64,000 nucleotides of DNA from Altericroceibacterium spongiae. Its GTDB lineage: Bacteria > Pseudomonadota > Alphaproteobacteria > Sphingomonadales > Sphingomonadaceae. The position numbers and the translations under genes are program-made. Of this stretch, positions 35,389-46,355 are shown piece after piece. The notes below the pieces were generated by a model. That model saw only the letters and a list, made by a program, of their open reading frames with translations. It was not told the origin of the DNA and ran no database searches. Positions within the stretch are counted from its first letter, which is position 1. Each line of letters opens with the position of its first letter. The stretch spans positions 310,001 to 374,000 of the forward strand of contig NZ_RAPF01000003.1 of NCBI RefSeq assembly GCF_003610805.1. The letters are read 5' to 3'.

Positions 35389-36594
35389 ATGAAAAAGACT
35401 ACCGGAACCGATCGCTCTATCACTGCCAACTGGCGCCCGCAGACCAAAGCTGTTCGTGCAGGCACGTGGCGCTCCGAACATGGGGAAACCAGCGAAGCGC
35501 TGTTTCTTACCTCGGGCTACACCTATGACGAAGCTGCGGTCGCCGCCGCACGCTTTGCCGGGGAAGCGGAAGGCATGACCTATTCGCGCCTGCAAAATCC
35601 TACGGTGCAGATGCTTGAAGAGCGGATTGCCGTGATGGAAGGGGCCGAGGCATGCCGCGTGCAGGCTTCGGGCATGGCGGCGATGACCGCCGCGCTGCTG
35701 TCTCAGCTTTCGGCGGGCGATCATATCGTTGCCGCACGTGCCGCTTTCGGTTCGTGCCGCTGGCTGGTGGATAGTTTGCTGCCGCGTTTCGGAGTCGAAA
35801 CCACCGTGGTCGATGCGCGCGACAATGCGGCATGGGAAGCGGCGATCCGCCCGAACACCAAAGTCTTCTTTTTCGAAACGCCCGCCAATCCGACCATGGA
35901 TGTGGCCGATCTCGAATATATTTGCGGACTGGCCCGCGCGCATGGCATCCGCACGGTGGTGGATAACGCCTTTTGCACGGCAGCGCTTCAGCGGCCGATG
36001 GAATTCGGCGCCGATGTCGTCGCCTATTCGGCAACCAAGCTGATGGACGGGCAGGGCCGTGTGCTGGCCGGGGCAGTCTGCGGCACGGAAGAATTCATCA
36101 ACGATGTGCTGCTGCCTTTCCAGCGCAATACCGGGCCGAATTTGTCGCCCTTCAATGCCTGGGTGGTCCATAAGGGGCTGGAAACGCTGAGTCTGCGGGT
36201 CGAGCGGCAGAGTGCCAATTGCCTCGAAGTGGCCCGGATGCTGGAAGGCCGTGTAAAGCGCGTGCTGCACCCCTTTCTGGACAGCCATCCGCAGCAGGCG
36301 CTGGCGAAGAAACAGATGGATAATTGCGGCGCGATTTTCAGTTTTGAGGTGAATGATCGTGCGCAGGCGCACGCTTTGCTTGACGCGCTGCAACTTATTG
36401 ATATTTCCAATAATATTGGTGATGCGCGATCGCTGATGTGCCATCCGGCCAGCACCACTCATGCCAATATGGGCGATGAAGGGCGGGCCGAGATGGGCAT
36501 TTCGGAAGGGATGCTGCGTCTTAATGTGGGGCTGGAAGATGTTCGCGATCTCAAAGAGGATCTCGATCAGGCCCTGCATTCTATAGGTCTCTGA
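35389..36594 (+). CDS. metZ: O-succinylhomoserine sulfhydrylase
   Basis: PLP enzyme that makes homocysteine from O-succinylhomoserine and sulfide in methionine synthesis. The 401-residue protein belongs to the Cys/Met-metabolism family: SGYTYDEAAVAAARFAGE and YSRLQNPTVQMLEERIA at the N-terminus, ETPANPTMDVADL near 163, PLP lysine K217 in AYSATKLMDGQGR, and HPASTTHANM near 350. MetZ rather than MetY is favoured by length and by the GQGRVLAGAVCG segment. I chose ATG 35389; a GTG at 35377 is also in frame. I could not recognise a SAM riboswitch in the 150-nt gap upstream. Confidence 0.92.
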   Translation: MKKTTGTDRSITANWRPQTKAVRAGTWRSEHGETSEALFLTSGYTYDEAAVAAARFAGEAEGMTYSRLQNPTVQMLEERIAVMEGAEACRVQASGMAAMTAALLSQLSAGDHIVAARAAFGSCRWLVDSLLPRFGVETTVVDARDNAAWEAAIRPNTKVFFFETPANPTMDVADLEYICGLARAHGIRTVVDNAFCTAALQRPMEFGADVVAYSATKLMDGQGRVLAGAVCGTEEFINDVLLPFQRNTGPNLSPFNAWVVHKGLETLSLRVERQSANCLEVARMLEGRVKRVLHPFLDSHPQQALAKKQMDNCGAIFSFEVNDRAQAHALLDALQLIDISNNIGDARSLMCHPASTTHANMGDEGRAEMGISEGMLRLNVGLEDVRDLKEDLDQALHSIGL

Positions 36595-36630
36595 CGATCC
36601 GGTCAGCCAGCCGAAAGGTGCGGCAGGCCA

Positions 36631-37977
36631 ATGGGAAGAAATATGCTTGAACCCTTTGACCATTATGCTGCGCTGATTAACGGAACTGACGATGCGATTA
36701 TTGCCAAAGACCTGACGGGCCGGGTTCTCGCCTGGAATCCGGCGGCCGAAAAGATGTTTGGGTATATGGCAGAGGAAATGGTCGGTCAGCCGGTCCATAT
36801 TCTTCTGCCGCCCGAAGTCATGGATGAAGAAGACCGGATGATCGAGCGCGTCCGCACGGGCGAGAAAGTCGGGCATTTCTTCACCCGGCGGCTGCATAAG
36901 TCGGGCCGGCTGCTGCATATTTCCATGACCGCCGCGCCGATCCGCAATAGTGCCGGAGAGATTACCGGTGTCACCTCGATTATGCGCGATGCCACCGAAT
37001 ATCTGGCGCGCGACAATCGTTTGCGCGAGAGCGAAGCGCGGTTCCGCATGATGGCGGAAAATATCTCCCAACTCGCCTGGATCGCCGAAGCCGATGGCAA
37101 CATCATCTGGTATAACCGGCGCTGGTACGATTATACCGGCACCAATATGTTCGAGATGCAGGGTGAAGAAAGCTGGGGGCCGTTCCTGCATCCCGATCAT
37201 GCGCAGCGTGTGCGTGACGGGCTGAAAAATTGCTGGAAGAGCGGGGAGGAATGGGAAGACACATTCCCTATGCGCGGCGTGGCCGGGCATTACAGCTGGT
37301 TCCTGACCCGTGCCAAACCGATCCGCGATGGCGAAGACCGTGTGATCTACTGGTTCGGTACGCATACCGATATTACCGAGCAGCGCGAGCAGGAAGAGCA
37401 GATCCGCCTGCTTCTGATGGAAGTGAACCATCGCTCCAAGAATATGCTCACCACGGTGCAGGCGCTCGCACGGCGCAGTGCGAAAGACGATAAGGGCTTT
37501 ATCGCCCGCTTCGAAGACCGGGTGCGGAGTCTTGCGGTTAATCAGGATATTCTGGTGCGCCGCGAATGGCGCGAAGTGCCGGTGGCCGAACTGGTGCGGC
37601 TGCAACTGAGCTTTATCGAAGGGGCGGCAGGCGAATTTACGTTCGACGGGCCGGAATGCGCGCTGTCTCCGCGTTCTGCCGAGGTGATCGGTATGGCGCT
37701 GCACGAACTGGCGACCAATTCGCTCAAATATGGCGCGTTGAGCGCTGATGGCGGGCATGTCACGATCCACTGGGAATGCGTGGACGGGGAGCCCGATTTC
37801 CTGATCCGCTGGGAAGAAAGCGGCGGTCCGCCGGTCACCATGCCGGAGCATCACGGTTTCGGAACCACGCTGATCTGCGATGTTCCGCGACATAATCTCG
37901 GCGCTGAAGTGGAACTGGATTACAGGCGTGAGGGCCTGTGCTGGTCGCTCAAGGGAAAATGCTGCCGGATCGACTGA
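36631..37977 (+). CDS. soluble PAS-PAS HWE-family sensor histidine kinase
   Basis: A 448-residue protein without membrane segments. PAS domain 1 is about 10-125 (DDAIIAKDLTGRVLAWNPAAEKMFGY), PAS domain 2 about 135-255 (AWIAEADGNIIWYNRRWYDYTG). The HWE kinase core follows: phospho-accepting H267 in EVNHRSKNML, the N-box HELATNSLKYGALS near 362, and the HWE-type WE pair in IHWE and IRWEESGGPPV. No receiver domain is attached and no regulator is adjacent. HWE kinases in alphaproteobacteria often feed the PhyR general stress response; that is inference here. An ATG at 36643 with GGGAAG is an alternative start. Confidence 0.9.
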   Translation: MGRNMLEPFDHYAALINGTDDAIIAKDLTGRVLAWNPAAEKMFGYMAEEMVGQPVHILLPPEVMDEEDRMIERVRTGEKVGHFFTRRLHKSGRLLHISMTAAPIRNSAGEITGVTSIMRDATEYLARDNRLRESEARFRMMAENISQLAWIAEADGNIIWYNRRWYDYTGTNMFEMQGEESWGPFLHPDHAQRVRDGLKNCWKSGEEWEDTFPMRGVAGHYSWFLTRAKPIRDGEDRVIYWFGTHTDITEQREQEEQIRLLLMEVNHRSKNMLTTVQALARRSAKDDKGFIARFEDRVRSLAVNQDILVRREWREVPVAELVRLQLSFIEGAAGEFTFDGPECALSPRSAEVIGMALHELATNSLKYGALSADGGHVTIHWECVDGEPDFLIRWEESGGPPVTMPEHHGFGTTLICDVPRHNLGAEVELDYRREGLCWSLKGKCCRID

Positions 37978-38040
37978 GGATTTCCCCGAGGAGGGCAGGC
38001 AGGGGGTTGCAGGGCCGGTGAATAAGGCTAGGTTCGGAGC

Positions 38041-38451
38041 ATGATCGATATGGTCCGCAGCCTCTTTCAGCATACTGCCATCACCCATGGCGTCGCCGTG
38101 CATGTCGCCGTCAATTTCATGCCGGAGCAGTCACGGATAGAGCAGGGCAAGTGGTTCTGGGTCTATCATATCCGGATCGAAAATAAGCGTGACGATGTCG
38201 TCCAGCTTCTCTCGCGCCACTGGCGGATTACCGATGCGCATGGCCTGGTGCATATCGTCGATGGTGAAGGCGTGGTTGGTGAAACGCCGGTGCTCGAACC
38301 CGGTGAGACGCATGATTATGTGTCGGGTTGCCCGCTCGGCACGCCGCACGGCTCGATGGAAGGGCATTACACATTCGGCCAGGAAGGCGGCGGCACATTC
38401 GAAGCGGCCATTCCCTTCTTCCCGCTTGCCGCACCGGCAACGGCTGGCTGA
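38041..38451 (+). CDS. apaG: ApaG (DUF525) protein
   Basis: A 136-residue protein of the ApaG family, a fibronectin-III-like beta-sandwich linked in enterobacteria to Co/Mg efflux and Ap4A levels; its molecular role is unclear. It shows FVYHIRIENK-type strands (WFWVYHIRIENKRDDVVQLLSRHWRITD), the glycine-rich VDGEGVVGETPVLEPGE loop and YVSGCPLGTPHGSMEGHY. No ksgA or apaH lies beside it. It is followed by a LysR gene 103 nt on. Confidence 0.93.
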   Translation: MIDMVRSLFQHTAITHGVAVHVAVNFMPEQSRIEQGKWFWVYHIRIENKRDDVVQLLSRHWRITDAHGLVHIVDGEGVVGETPVLEPGETHDYVSGCPLGTPHGSMEGHYTFGQEGGGTFEAAIPFFPLAAPATAG

Positions 38452-38554
38452 CATCACCGGCGAGGTTTCCGCCAGCGAGGTTTCAGGCACTGTAACGCAC
38501 GGATGACCCGTCCAGCCTCTTGCGCAGCGGTCCCCCCTTCCATAAGCAGACCGC

Positions 38555-39346
38555 ATGAAGCGCACCCATCTTCCGCTCAACGCCCTGCGCGTTTTCGACG
38601 CTGCCGCCCGGCATTTGTCCTTCACCCGCGCTGCGGATGAGCTGGCGGTAACACCTGCCGCGGTCGGCCAGCAGATCAGAGCGCTTGAAGATGTGCTGGG
38701 AGTCGTGCTGTTCCGTCGTACCAGTAAAGGGCTGGAACTCACCGATGAAGCGATGATGGGGCTCGATTCGCTGCGCGAAGGGTTCCTCCGTTTCGAAGAA
38801 AGCGTGCAGGCCATGCAGGCCGGACAATCGAGCCATCGCTACACCATCGCCGCGCCTTCCGAATTCTATGCCCAGTGGCTGGCCCCGCGCCTGGCGCAGT
38901 TCCGCGCGACCAATCCGGAAATCCGTTACCAGCTCGTCGGTGGAGAAGAAGTGGATTTCACCGAAGCCAATCTGGATCTCGCCTTCCGCCTCACGGAAGG
39001 GCCGGGCGATCTGGAAGGTGTGCGGCTGGCCGAGCCGCGCAAGGTCACGGTCGCGATCGAGGGGGCGCCCGATGACTGGATCGTATGGCCCGGTGCGCCT
39101 TTACCCGAGGGGGCCGAACCCATGTTGCAGGTCAGCGATGCGGGCCATGCGCTCAATTCGGTGCTGGCGGGACTGGGCAAGGCCGTGCTGCCGCTGTTGC
39201 TGGTCGAAAAAGCGATCGGGGAAGGTCGGCTGACAGTGCTTGACGGTCCGACAGACGGGCAGCGCGCTTACTGGCTGGTCGCCCCCCGGCCGCAATGGCG
39301 CTCGGCCAAAGTCAGGGCGCTGCGCAGCTTTCTGGGCTTCGAATGA
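38555..39346 (+). CDS. LysR family (GcvA-like) transcriptional regulator
   Basis: A 263-residue LysR regulator, about 35 residues shorter than usual. The DNA-binding part is clear: LPLNALRVFDAAARHLSFTRAADELAVTPAAVGQQIRALEDVLGV (residues 6-50), of the GcvA subtype. The effector domain is compressed (about 90-260). The stop overlaps the next start as ATGA at 39343-39346, so translation is coupled with a GNAT acetyltransferase. Target genes are not evident. Confidence 0.88.
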   Translation: MKRTHLPLNALRVFDAAARHLSFTRAADELAVTPAAVGQQIRALEDVLGVVLFRRTSKGLELTDEAMMGLDSLREGFLRFEESVQAMQAGQSSHRYTIAAPSEFYAQWLAPRLAQFRATNPEIRYQLVGGEEVDFTEANLDLAFRLTEGPGDLEGVRLAEPRKVTVAIEGAPDDWIVWPGAPLPEGAEPMLQVSDAGHALNSVLAGLGKAVLPLLLVEKAIGEGRLTVLDGPTDGQRAYWLVAPRPQWRSAKVRALRSFLGFE

Positions 39347-39912
39347 GCGGGGCCGGGGCGCCGCAGGATACGCCGACCATCCGGACGGACCGCTACATTC
39401 TGCGCAAGCTCGTCCGGGAAGATGCCGCGGCGCTATTTCCCAGTTTTTCCGACGATGCCATGATGCGCTGGTGGAGTTGCCCTCCTTTTGTCAGTCTTCA
39501 GGCGCTGGCCGACTGGCTGGTGCCGGCAAGCGGCTGGGAAGAGGGGCGAAGCTGGGCGATTATCGATGCCGACGATCCGGAGGGTCTTGCTATTGGACGT
39601 CTGGCGGCGATGGACCGGGGAGACGGGGTGAGCGAAATCGCTTATCTTGTGGCTGCTGAGCGGCAGGGAAGCGGTGTGGCGCGGGAGACGCTTGGCGCGC
39701 TGATTACCCATCTGTTCGCAGCGGAGCGGCGTCGCCGGCTCTATGCCGATGTCGATCCCGACAATGCGCCGTCCAACCGCCTGCTCGAAACGCTGGGCTT
39801 CACACTGGAGGGGCGGCTGCGCGAAGCCTGGACGACGCATCTGGGGCGGCGCGACAGCCTGATATGGGGGCTGCTCGATCATGAATGGCCGATAAGTCGA
39901 AATCAGGAATAG
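39343..39912 (+). CDS. GNAT family N-acetyltransferase (RimJ/RimL type)
   Basis: A 189-residue acetyltransferase: TIRTDRYILRKLVREDAAALFPSFSDDAMMRWW at the start, the acetyl-CoA-binding LVAAERQGSGVARETLGALI near 105, and NAPSNRLLETLGFTLEGRLRE near 145 followed by RRDSLIWGLL. This is the Acetyltransf_3 pattern that acts on protein N-termini or small molecules. ATG 39343 sits in the ATGA overlap with the LysR gene, so the regulator and enzyme are translated together. Confidence 0.9.
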   Translation: MSGAGAPQDTPTIRTDRYILRKLVREDAAALFPSFSDDAMMRWWSCPPFVSLQALADWLVPASGWEEGRSWAIIDADDPEGLAIGRLAAMDRGDGVSEIAYLVAAERQGSGVARETLGALITHLFAAERRRRLYADVDPDNAPSNRLLETLGFTLEGRLREAWTTHLGRRDSLIWGLLDHEWPISRNQE

Positions 39913-40160
39913 TCCTTAATTTCTCATTAAATGAATTTCAGGTCTACAAAGCTGATTTAAGAAAACAGCTATTCAGCGACTTTTTCGTGCAACGAATTGC
40001 CTTTTGACGTAGTATGTAAACGATTATCGGGTGTATACTCGATATTGTGGGTTGCGTATTTTGTCGGGAGAAAGCCGCATCAGGCTCCTCGGCAAGACAA
40101 GAGAATGATCGGCCGGGCAGTTCCGGCCGGTGTGGAGCGCAGCACGCAGGGGCATGTGTG

Positions 40161-40865
40161 ATGGGGCAAGATGAAACGGGCGGGAAAGCAAGGCTTTCCC
40201 CGAATAACCGGCTTACCGGGCAGCCAGCCAACAGGCGGCCGGTTCTGGCAGGTGTTTCCGCGCCGGTGAGTACGGCGGGGAGTGTTGTCCCGGCGCCTCC
40301 AGCCAATGAACGGCGCGAACAACCGCGCCATGTTTCAATCTATCGTCCCTGCTGCGTGCAGACGGCCAGCGGCGCCTGTATCGGTATCATCCGCAATATT
40401 TCGGAAAGTGGTGCGCAGGTTGAAACGCCCTGTCATGCTGCAGTGGGTAGTGAAATCACTTATTATTGGGATGGCGGCCCGGTCATACGGGCTGAAGTTG
40501 TCTGGATGAAAAACGGACGGCTGGGGCTGCGCCACATTGCGGAAGAGCGTCAGGAAAATGGGCAGCCTTTTCCTCCGCGTGCTATTCGCATCCCAACCGA
40601 TCTGCCGGCAATATTGTGGCAGGGTTATCGGCGTTGTACGGTTCGGGTGGCCAATATTTCGCAAAAAGGCGTGATGGTTACCGGTGTGCCTTCCAGTATG
40701 GATGATACGCTGCTGACCGTGGAAGTCGGTGACATGTCCTTTGCCAACGCCTCGATCCGCTGGCGTGACGGGTATTCGGCCGGAATCGGCTTCGACAAGG
40801 CAATTCCTCTGAAAGATCTGATGGTATTGCTCTCGGGCGATGGGCGCATCGCCTGTGCGGGGTGA
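40161..40865 (+). CDS. tandem PilZ domain protein
   Basis: A 234-residue protein with two PilZ-like units. The first (about 55-135) has both c-di-GMP-binding motifs: ERREQPRH (RxxxR) and NISESGAQVE (N/DxSxxG). The second (about 148-225) has GYRRCTVRVANISQKGVMV, with the NxSxxG motif but a weaker arginine motif, so it may be a non-binding partner. The first 50 residues are disordered and Pro/Ala-rich. ATG 40161 (MGQDETGG) is chosen over a longer frame from 40047; the ribosome site is weak. The 248 nt before it are AT-rich, with short dyads and no gene. Confidence 0.82.
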   Translation: MGQDETGGKARLSPNNRLTGQPANRRPVLAGVSAPVSTAGSVVPAPPANERREQPRHVSIYRPCCVQTASGACIGIIRNISESGAQVETPCHAAVGSEITYYWDGGPVIRAEVVWMKNGRLGLRHIAEERQENGQPFPPRAIRIPTDLPAILWQGYRRCTVRVANISQKGVMVTGVPSSMDDTLLTVEVGDMSFANASIRWRDGYSAGIGFDKAIPLKDLMVLLSGDGRIACAG

Positions 40866-41162
40866 GTGTGCGGACAGGCTTGCGGGGCAGGCATTCTCCC
40901 CGGAGGCAGGTGGCGTGGTGTATAGCGGGAGCCGGTCTGACTCCCTCCGGCAGAACAAAGCAGTCTCGCAAGCCGCGCCGCCTGCCTCGCTCCCCTCGCG
41001 ATGAAAAGGCCGTCGGCAGTCTGCGACTCTGATCGATAAAGCCAGACAGGGTCTGTGGCCGGGGCGAAGACAATGCTGCATGGCATGTAAACCATTGTAA
41101 CGCATCGGTAGCGGATCGCCTCTTCGCTTGACCGCGCGTGCCAAAAACCGTAAAGGCCCGCC

Positions 41163-41258
41163 AATCCGCAGCCAGTACGCTGATTGCGGTCAGATAGAGC
41201 TGAACATTGCCGGTATGTCCCGAAAGGGTTGCCCGCTCAGGCGGTGCGAACCCTTTTT
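41163..41258 (+). ncRNA. candidate small RNA ending in a strong terminator
   Basis: A -35-like TTGACC (41128-41133) and -10-like TAAAGG (41151-41156) are 17 nt apart. The RNA would begin near 41163. It contains a hairpin CCGCA/TGCGG with inner CAG/CTG (41166-41189) and ends in a rho-independent terminator (41223-41258). No open frame with a ribosome site is inside. The start is a guess from the promoter-like boxes. Confidence 0.38.
41223..41258 (+). terminator. rho-independent terminator without an upstream gene
   Basis: AAAGGGTT (41223-41230) pairs with AACCCTTT (41249-41256); an inner CCGC/GCGG helix closes on a TCAG loop; the T-run spans 41254-41258. The nearest + strand coding end (PilZ) is 358 nt upstream. 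Confidence 0.75.
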
Positions 41259-41624
41259 ACATTGGTAATCCATGGTTTTCTGCGGATTTGCCAATGTCTC
41301 TATTGGTCGGGTGAAGTATCATCCGGATGGGGCCGCCGTCAAAGTAACCCGGTGCCGCAAGGTCTGGGTGGAGTGATTCGGTTCGTTTCTTCTGGTGCAT
41401 CTGTTTGTCCGGTGCTGCGCCTGACCGGGGCCTCGCTCCGGATTTCCGCCGAGGTGGAAGGGCGAAGGGAGGAAACGGCTTCGCCTTGTGAAAAAGGCGT
41501 CTTCTCCATCCATTGCTGACACGACACTGAACCGAAACGCGCTTTTTCCGGCATGTTTGCGAGCCTTGCTCGCCAGCGCGAGGGAGAAAGCGAATTTCGG
41601 TTTCCACCCGAACAGGGTGACACG

Positions 41625-41646
41625 GGCATGGCAATCCCGCCATGCC
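41625..41646 (+). promoter_or_regulatory. leader hairpin just before rpsL
   Basis: GGCATGGC (41625-41632) pairs perfectly with GCCATGCC (41639-41646) around AATCCC, 25 nt before the rpsL ATG and next to its AGGTGAAG site. It could modulate translation of the str operon. Confidence 0.4.
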
Positions 41647-41671
41647 GGAACAACCAGGTGAAGAGTACTTC

Positions 41672-42043
41672 ATGCCGACTATTAACCAGCTGGTCCGCAA
41701 GGGCCGCGTTCCGCAGAAGGCCAAAAGCAAGGTCCCTGCCATGGAACAGAACCCGCAGAAGCGCGGTGTTTGCACCCGCGTTTACACGACGACGCCGAAG
41801 AAGCCGAACTCGGCTCTGCGTAAAGTGGCCAAGGTGCGTCTCACCAATGGCCGCGAAGTCATTTCCTACATTCCCGGCGAAGGCCACAATCTTCAGGAAC
41901 ACTCCGTTGTTCTGATCCGTGGCGGCCGTGTGCGCGACCTTCCCGGTGTGCGTTACCACGTGCTTCGCGGCGTGCTCGATACGCAGGGCGTGAAGGACCG
42001 CAAGCAGAGCCGTTCCAAATACGGGGCGAAGCGTCCCAAGTAA
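41672..42043 (+). CDS. rpsL: 30S ribosomal protein S12
   Basis: A 123-residue S12, part of the decoding centre. [11 protein letters not shown] at the start and [11 protein letters not shown] (Lys43, wild type) are normal. At position 88, inside [13 protein letters not shown], the residue is Arg (codon CGC at 41933-41935) where E. coli and M. tuberculosis have Lys; Lys88Arg is a known streptomycin-resistance change. The frame opens earlier, but ATG 41672 (MPTINQ) is the conserved start. It is the first gene of the str operon: rpsL, rpsG, fusA, tuf. Confidence 0.98.
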   Translation: MPTINQLVRKGRVPQKAKSKVPAMEQNPQKRGVCTRVYTTTPKKPNSALRKVAKVRLTNGREVISYIPGEGHNLQEHSVVLIRGGRVRDLPGVRYHVLRGVLDTQGVKDRKQSRSKYGAKRPK

Positions 42044-42168
42044 GGTTTCAGAGGTCATGCCCGTTACATGGCCTGCCTCTCCGCCCGGTTGCCTCTCAAA
42101 AGGCGCTTTGCAGCGGTTGAGCGGGAAAACGGGCCGGATCGCTATGTTTTCCGGAAGGAAATTCGAAA

Positions 42169-42639
42169 ATGTCACGTCGTCGTCGTCCCGAAAAGCGGGT
42201 CATCCTGCCCGATCCCAAATTTGGTGATCAGGTTCTGTCCAAGTTCATGAACAACCTCATGCTTGACGGTAAGAAATCCACTGCCGAACGTATCGTTTAC
42301 GGCGCTCTCGACGCAGTCGAAGCCCGCGCCAAGGCCGATCCGGTGCAGATGTTCCACGAAGCGCTGAACAATGTGAAGCCGCAGGTGGAAGTCCGCAGCC
42401 GCCGCGTTGGCGGTGCGACCTATCAGGTTCCGGTCGAAGTTCGCCCCGAACGCGCTCAGGCGCTGGCCATTCGCTGGCTGATCGGTGCTGCTCGCGGCCG
42501 CGCCGAAACCACCATGGCTGCGCGCCTTTCGGGTGAACTGCTCGATGCTGCGAACAACCGTGGCAATGCGGTCAAGAAGCGTGAAGATACGCACCGTATG
42601 GCCGACGCCAACCGCGCCTTCTCGCATTACCGCTGGTAA
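42169..42639 (+). CDS. rpsG: 30S ribosomal protein S7
   Basis: A 156-residue S7, which nucleates the 30S head and contacts the E-site t[12 protein letters not shown] at the start, [19 protein letters not shown], and [24 protein letters not shown] are typical; length is standard. It follows rpsL by 125 nt, a gap with a small AGGTCATG/CATGGCCT hairpin (about 42052-42074). In E. coli S7 is the str operon repressor; whether that holds here is not visible. Confidence 0.98.
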   Translation: MSRRRRPEKRVILPDPKFGDQVLSKFMNNLMLDGKKSTAERIVYGALDAVEARAKADPVQMFHEALNNVKPQVEVRSRRVGGATYQVPVEVRPERAQALAIRWLIGAARGRAETTMAARLSGELLDAANNRGNAVKKREDTHRMADANRAFSHYRW

Positions 42640-42808
42640 GCTGGTAAAAGCGCCACAGAAGGCGTGGGCGCGACAAGGCTGCCCCTGCCGCTGGTCTGTG
42701 TATTTGCACGGGGCAGGGCAGGGCGGTCTTTAAGCGGTCATATTTTTCATTATATGGGGTCGGCTTCCACAGAACTGCTCCCCATTTCCATTTTTCGAGG
42801 AATTCATC

Positions 42809-44902
<2,094 letters not shown>

Positions 44903-44997
44903 GCGAGCGCAAGCGTTTAGGGGCGGCGCCTGTTTCAGCGGGTGCCGTCACTTTCCCGCAGAAATCTGATTCTGAAAGACAGAAGGTTAAAGAGAAA

Positions 44998-46188
44998 ATG
45001 GCGAAGGAAAAATTCGAGCGGAATAAACCGCACTGCAACATCGGCACCATCGGTCACGTCGACCACGGCAAGACCACGCTGACTGCTGCAATCACCAAGG
45101 TGATGGCTGAAGTTTATGGCGGCGCTGCCGTCGATTTCGCCAACATCGACAAGGCTCCCGAAGAGCGCGAACGCGGTATCACGATTTCGACGGCTCACGT
45201 TGAGTACGAAACCGAAACCCGTCACTACGCTCACGTCGACTGCCCGGGTCACGCTGACTATGTGAAGAACATGATTACCGGTGCGGCTCAGATGGACGGC
45301 GCCATCCTCGTGGTGAACGCTGCTGACGGCCCCATGCCGCAGACCCGTGAGCACATCCTGCTCGCTCGTCAGGTCGGCGTGCCGGCTCTGGTGGTTTACC
45401 TGAACAAGGTTGACCAGGTCGACGACGAAGAAATTCTCGAACTCGTTGAACTCGAAGTTCGCGAACTGCTTTCGAGCTATGATTTCGACGGCGACGATAT
45501 TCCGATCATCAAGGGTTCGGCTCTGGCAGCTCTTGAAGGTCGCGACGATGAAATCGGCAAGAACTCCATCATCGAACTGATGAAGGCTGTCGACGAATAT
45601 ATCCCGCAGCCCGATCGTCCGGTCGATAAGGACTTCCTGATGCCGATCGAAGACGTGTTCTCGATCTCCGGCCGTGGTACGGTTGTCACCGGCCGTGTCG
45701 AAACCGGCAAGGTCAATGTTGGCGACGAAGTCGAAATCGTCGGCATCAAGGACACCACCAAGACGACCGTGACCGGCGTCGAAATGTTCCGCAAGCTGCT
45801 CGACAGCGGTGAAGCCGGCGACAATATCGGTGCTCTGCTCCGTGGTGTTGCCCGCGACGATGTGGAACGTGGTCAGGTTCTGGCGAAGCCGGGTTCGGTT
45901 ACGCCGCACACTGAATTCAGCGCGGAAGTCTATGTGCTTTCGAAGGATGAAGGTGGCCGTCACACGCCGTTCTTCGCCAACTATCGTCCGCAGTTCTACT
46001 TCCGTACGACGGACGTGACCGGCGAAGTGATCCTTCCCGAAGGCACCGAAATGGTCATGCCGGGCGACAACGTCACCATCGACGTCAAGCTCATTGCTCC
46101 GATCGCCATGGACGAAGGTCTCCGCTTCGCAATCCGCGAAGGTGGCCGCACCGTCGGTTCTGGGGTTGTCAGCAAGATCTCGAAGTAA
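44998..46188 (+). CDS. tuf: elongation factor Tu
   Basis: A 396-residue GTPase that delivers aminoacyl-tRNA. [15 protein letters not shown] (P-loop), [26 protein letters not shown] and [10 protein letters not shown] are present, and domains 2 and 3 are complete, ending SGVVSKISK. It is 95 nt after fusA as the fourth gene of the str operon. Many proteobacteria have a second tuf elsewhere; only this one is in view. It is followed by two terminator-like hairpins. Confidence 0.98.
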   Translation: MAKEKFERNKPHCNIGTIGHVDHGKTTLTAAITKVMAEVYGGAAVDFANIDKAPEERERGITISTAHVEYETETRHYAHVDCPGHADYVKNMITGAAQMDGAILVVNAADGPMPQTREHILLARQVGVPALVVYLNKVDQVDDEEILELVELEVRELLSSYDFDGDDIPIIKGSALAALEGRDDEIGKNSIIELMKAVDEYIPQPDRPVDKDFLMPIEDVFSISGRGTVVTGRVETGKVNVGDEVEIVGIKDTTKTTVTGVEMFRKLLDSGEAGDNIGALLRGVARDDVERGQVLAKPGSVTPHTEFSAEVYVLSKDEGGRHTPFFANYRPQFYFRTTDVTGEVILPEGTEMVMPGDNVTIDVKLIAPIAMDEGLRFAIREGGRTVGSGVVSKISK

Positions 46189-46202
46189 TATAGGCACCTC
46201 CA

Positions 46203-46305
46203 CCGGGCGAGTCCTTTCGGATTCGCCCGGTCGGAATTATTGGGGCCGCCCCTTCCTGTTCACTCTGTAAAGAGGATCAGTGAGGCGGGGCGGTCTCTTG
46301 TTTTT
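46203..46305 (+). terminator. tandem terminator hairpins after tuf
   Basis: Hairpin 1 is CCGGGCGAGTCC / GGATTCGCCCGG (46203-46230, TTTC loop, one G-U). Hairpin 2 pairs GGCCGCCCC (46244-46252) with GGGGCGGTC (46287-46295) and is followed by TCTTGTTTTT. Together they likely end the str operon before rpsJ. Confidence 0.6.
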
Positions 46306-46355
46306 ATGGAAGGCCGTGAGGTCTTCCCGGCTCTTTCGCATCGGTAAAGTGGATT

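Larger units (their letters stand above)
40866..41671. other. 806-nt gap between the PilZ gene and rpsL
   Basis: No protein gene is supported; the open frames here have no ribosome site. It holds a candidate small RNA unit (about 41128-41258), a CATTGG/CCAATG dyad (41260-41265 with 41291-41296) and a hairpin next to rpsL (41625-41646). The str operon promoter should lie between 41260 and 41620. Confidence 0.5.

Noticed and set aside
35341-38103. 920-codon antisense frame across metZ and the HWE kinase
   Set aside because: Spans two clear genes and the gap between them; composition (His/Arg-rich) is typical of antisense frames.
39913-40160. Promoter boxes or a small gene in the AT-rich gap before the PilZ gene
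   Set aside because: TTGACG and TATACT are present but about 24 nt apart, too far for a normal promoter; no frame has a good start.
41184-41519. 111-codon + frame in the rpsL upstream gap
   Set aside because: It runs through a strong terminator and has no ribosome site.
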